Part shown: piece after piece, positions 51,673 through 53,780 of the stretch
Position numbering within the stretch: the stretch's first letter is position 1
Layout of the letters: the number at the start of each line of letters is the position of its first letter
Assembly (NCBI GenBank): GCA_039794405.1
Contig: JBDIVL010000030.1
Coordinates: forward strand, 1 to 53,780
DNA length: 53,780 nt
Direction of reading: 5' to 3'
DNA from: JBDIVL01 sp039794405
GTDB taxonomy: Bacteria > Planctomycetota > Brocadiia > Brocadiales > Brocadiaceae
Made by a program: the position numbers and the translations under genes
Notes under the pieces: generated by a model
Databases searched by the model: none
What the model was told of the DNA's origin: nothing
What the model saw: only the letters and a program-made list of their open reading frames with translations

Positions 51673-52359
51673 TCAGCGATAATAACGGCGATGAGGTTTG
51701 GGAAATATTTTTATGAGGATTATACCTAAAACAAATCCTCCAATATGCGCCCACCAGGCTATTCCGGCACCGCCTTCGATTGAGGAAATAGCAGCCGCAC
51801 CATTAAAAAACTGAATGAGGAACCAGAAACCCAATACAAAAATTGCAGGTAATTCAATTAATTGCCAAATGATAAACAACGGGATAACGACAAGCACCCG
51901 TGCCCTCGGGAAACTGATCATATAGGCGCCTAATACACCGGCAATTGCGCCGCTCGCCCCCACGCAGGGAATACCAGATTGGCTATTCAGAAATACATGG
52001 ACAAAGGCAGAGCCAACCCCGCACGCGAGGTAAAAGAGAACAAACCGGAAGCGTCCAAGTTTGTCCTCAATATTGTCTCCGAAAATCCATAAATACCACA
52101 TATTTCCAATAAGGTGGATAAATCCCCCGTGAAGGAACATATAAGTCAGAAAGGGAAGATAGGTACCTGCCAAAGTGGTATTAGGGATGTCAGAAGAACT
52201 GAGCACCTTAAGGGGAATAACGCCAAATTCGAAGAGGAAAAAATCTAATCTATGGCCTAAAGAAAGTTCGTAAATAAATACAAGGGCATTTAAAACAATA
52301 ATGCTGATAGTAACGACGGGAAATGTCCCTGAAGGGTTTCGATCACGGATAGGTATCAT
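51673..52359 (-). CDS. Rhomboid-family intramembrane serine protease
   Basis: This 228-residue protein has six predicted membrane helices. It shows FLHGGFIHLIGNMWYLWIFGDNIED (the HxxxN region of helix 2), the catalytic Ser in CVGASGAIAGVLGAYMI (GxSG), and the catalytic His in IAWWAHIGGFVLGIIL (AHxGG), so the Ser-His dyad is intact. The last stretch ends in a basic tail (FPKPHRRYYR). Rhomboids cut membrane proteins within the bilayer; the substrate here is unknown. It is on the same strand as, and 32 bases downstream of, the amidase-like gene, so the two may be cotranscribed. Confidence 0.92.
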   Translation of the reverse strand: MIPIRDRNPSGTFPVVTISIIVLNALVFIYELSLGHRLDFFLFEFGVIPLKVLSSSDIPNTTLAGTYLPFLTYMFLHGGFIHLIGNMWYLWIFGDNIEDKLGRFRFVLFYLACGVGSAFVHVFLNSQSGIPCVGASGAIAGVLGAYMISFPRARVLVVIPLFIIWQLIELPAIFVLGFWFLIQFFNGAAAISSIEGGAGIAWWAHIGGFVLGIILIKIFPKPHRRYYR

Positions 52360-52391
52360 CTAATCTTAATAATAGGCTTTGGAGTCAAAAA

Positions 52392-52991
52392 TTACCATCG
52401 AACTGTCTTTGCCAGTAATTTATAATAGGGGAAATTTCTCCCGGGACATTCTGTTTCTCTAAAGTGTCTATGCATAATAATGTTTTCCGAAGAAATACGG
52501 CATCGCTCCTGGAGATACTCTACTAAGGTAGAAAGTGAAGCCATTTGTGCTGCCGTTGGATAGGATTCATTAAAATTCCCAACGAGACATATTCCGACAC
52601 CGTAATGGTTATATTCTTGAACACCTGCATGAGCACCGTCTATCTGATTTCTCCATCGATTACCAATTTCAATTTCCCCATCGCGGGAACCATGTCCGTT
52701 TCCTATTACGAAATGGTACCCTAAACCATTCTCCCACCCCCTTTTTTCCCGGTGATACTTGTCAAACTCAGAAGCACTTCCAGATTCTGAGGCACTGTGA
52801 TGGATAACGATATACTTCCAGTCTCGCACGTAATAGCGATCCAACTGGCTTACAATATATGGTTCTACTTTCTTCTGAGGGGGTTTCACTGAAGGTGTCA
52901 CTGGTTTGAAAGTGGGTGGTGTATAGCAACCACACAAAAAAAGAGGAATAAGAACAGACAGGAAGATATATTTCTTCCAACGGAAATACAT
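52392..52991 (-). CDS. Lipoprotein N-acetylmuramoyl-L-alanine amidase/PGRP-like
   Basis: This 199-residue protein has a signal sequence ending in the lipobox FLCGC, then a Pro/Lys-rich linker, then an amidase_2/PGRP domain: WKYIVIHHSASESGSASEFD (first zinc His), YHFVIGNGHGSRDGEIEIG, AGVQEYNHYGVGICLVGNFN, IIMHRHFRETECPGRNFP (second His and Cys ligands). The start is the ATG at 52991, with AGGAG seven bases upstream. A start 31 codons earlier gives a long hydrophilic leader before the lipobox and no ribosome site. It is predicted to cut the MurNAc-L-Ala bond of peptidoglycan, which fits recent evidence that anammox planctomycetes do have peptidoglycan. Confidence 0.88.
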   Translation of the reverse strand: MYFRWKKYIFLSVLIPLFLCGCYTPPTFKPVTPSVKPPQKKVEPYIVSQLDRYYVRDWKYIVIHHSASESGSASEFDKYHREKRGWENGLGYHFVIGNGHGSRDGEIEIGNRWRNQIDGAHAGVQEYNHYGVGICLVGNFNESYPTAAQMASLSTLVEYLQERCRISSENIIMHRHFRETECPGRNFPYYKLLAKTVRW

Positions 52992-53099
52992 GAGTGGTCT
53001 CCTGAGATGGTCTTTAATATTTGCATGAACGTTGATATGTCTCTTCTCCTTTAAGGAGTATACCATAAGAGGTTTTTTTGTCAAACATCAAATTTTTTA

Positions 53100-53127
53100 T
53101 TGACAGTATTCATAATATAATTTAAAA
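53100..53127 (+). promoter_or_regulatory. Possible promoter of the TonB-dependent receptor gene
   Basis: TTGACA at 53100-53105, then about 17 bases and TAAAAG (or TTAAAA with 16). A CTCCTTTAAGGAG palindrome lies upstream at 53046-53058. The site is about 55 bases before the ATG. The -10 is weak. Confidence 0.4.
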
Positions 53128-53182
53128 GTGATTTGGAATTTTCAATTCCTTTTTACATGAATCACCTTTTATAGTTGCTAGA

Positions 53183-53780
53183 ATGGCAAACAAAGAACCT
53201 TCACTTCTGTCCTTTTTCTGCCTCGGTATCTTCTTTATAAGTCTAATCCTTTTTGTTACATCCAAAATTCTCGCTGAAGGTACCGAAACTACTCATCTCG
53301 TTAATACTCTTTCAAATACGGAAGAAAAGTCTGATGTTCCCATAGCCTTAGCAGAGGAGGAGCTCTTAACAGAATTTGTCTGGTTTGGATTAGAAAAGGA
53401 AGTAACCATTGCTACAAGACATGAAACTAAAATCATGAAGGCGCCAGGTATCGTAACCGTAATTACCGCGGAAGAGATTAAGAACTCAGGATACCGTACT
53501 TTCGCAGAAATCCTCAGGACTGTACCTGGTTTTGAAATCTTAAAAGAAGGAGACAGAGGACAGGTAGTCCCTGTAGTTCGCGGTCTTAAAGGTACAAATA
53601 AAGTCAGGGTAATGCTCAATGGGCATTTCGTAAACAACCCCTTGAGAGGTGAAGCTTTTTTTCAATTTGATGATTTTCCCGTAGAAGACATAAAAAGAAT
53701 AGAGATCATTCGGGGACCGGGTTCCGCTCTCTACGGTGAAAATGCATTTCTGGCCGTTATCAATATCATTACCTTTGATG
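53183..53780 (+). CDS. TonB-dependent outer-membrane receptor, N-terminal part
   Basis: This open frame runs off the window end. It starts at ATG 53183 with a hydrophobic signal stretch (FFCLGIFFISLILFVTSKIL) and then a linker. The plug domain reads KAPGIVTVITAEEIKNSGYR, FAEILRTVPGFEI, VVPVVRGLKGTNKVRVMLNG and VEDIKRIEIIRGPGSALYGE NAFLAVINIIT, all hallmarks of TonB receptor plugs. The ~50-residue spacer between signal and plug is longer than in simple receptors, but I see no clear secretin-like signalling domain. The substrate is unknown; the 22-strand barrel lies outside the window. Confidence 0.9.
   Translation, partial: MANKEPSLLSFFCLGIFFISLILFVTSKILAEGTETTHLVNTLSNTEEKSDVPIALAEEELLTEFVWFGLEKEVTIATRHETKIMKAPGIVTVITAEEIKNSGYRTFAEILRTVPGFEILKEGDRGQVVPVVRGLKGTNKVRVMLNGHFVNNPLRGEAFFQFDDFPVEDIKRIEIIRGPGSALYGENAFLAVINIITFD

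Overview
The window reads as a chromosomal segment of an anammox planctomycete (Candidatus Brocadia or a close relative). The reasons are a secreted octaheme cytochrome of the hydroxylamine-oxidoreductase family (37075-38667), modest GC content, Gram-negative-type envelope genes (MsbA-like exporter, TonB-dependent receptor) and long intergenic islands of hairpin-forming repeats. The genus is inference; no rRNA or tRNA gene is visible.

Layout. 1-2369: 3' part of an aconitase gene with an apparent frameshift, a half-size EamA transporter and a small exported protein. 2400-6072 (minus): two ABC half-exporters that look like an asymmetric heterodimer. 6311-9045: methyltransferase and ABC-F ATPase, overlapping by 4 bases. 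9362-15989 (minus): nth, argS, trpS, an aminotransferase, a flavin-reductase-like protein and DAHP synthase. The last three, perhaps with trpS, form an operon behind a good promoter, a tyrosine-rich leader peptide and an intrinsic terminator, i.e. an unreported-looking attenuator. 17101-22727: a TMTC-like membrane/TPR protein, MTA phosphorylase and PolX. 23152-24467 (minus): a bicarbonate-transporter pair, SbtA plus PII-like SbtB. 25051-32590: a sensory locus with a decayed CheB gene, a CheB-CheR-PAS fusion and a frameshifted PAS histidine kinase, split by an array of hairpin repeats. 33044-36432: two exported proteins of unknown function and a seven-bladed RCC1 propeller. 37075-38667: the HAO-like protein, isolated between repeat islands. 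39216-41089 (minus): a cysteine-cluster protein, gcvT and gcvH. 41496-53780: a small coiled-coil membrane protein, recJ, msbA-rfbD, uvrA, a flippase-like membrane protein, a rhomboid protease, a peptidoglycan amidase and the start of a TonB-dependent receptor.

The intergenic DNA is as distinctive as the genes. At least three repeat systems recur: (1) paired-hairpin units with GGTTCAATC / GATTGAACC arms, four of them in an array at 29942-30753; (2) a MITE-like element with perfect 31-bp terminal inverted repeats; (3) a frame-and-cargo arrangement in which different palindromes sit between two constant boundary motifs, a left box like TATAGGAATTTCAAAGTT and a right box like AAAGTCGCCAAAGGCCTAAT. 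The two best candidates for undescribed biology are the Tyr-leader attenuator and the modular cargo repeats.
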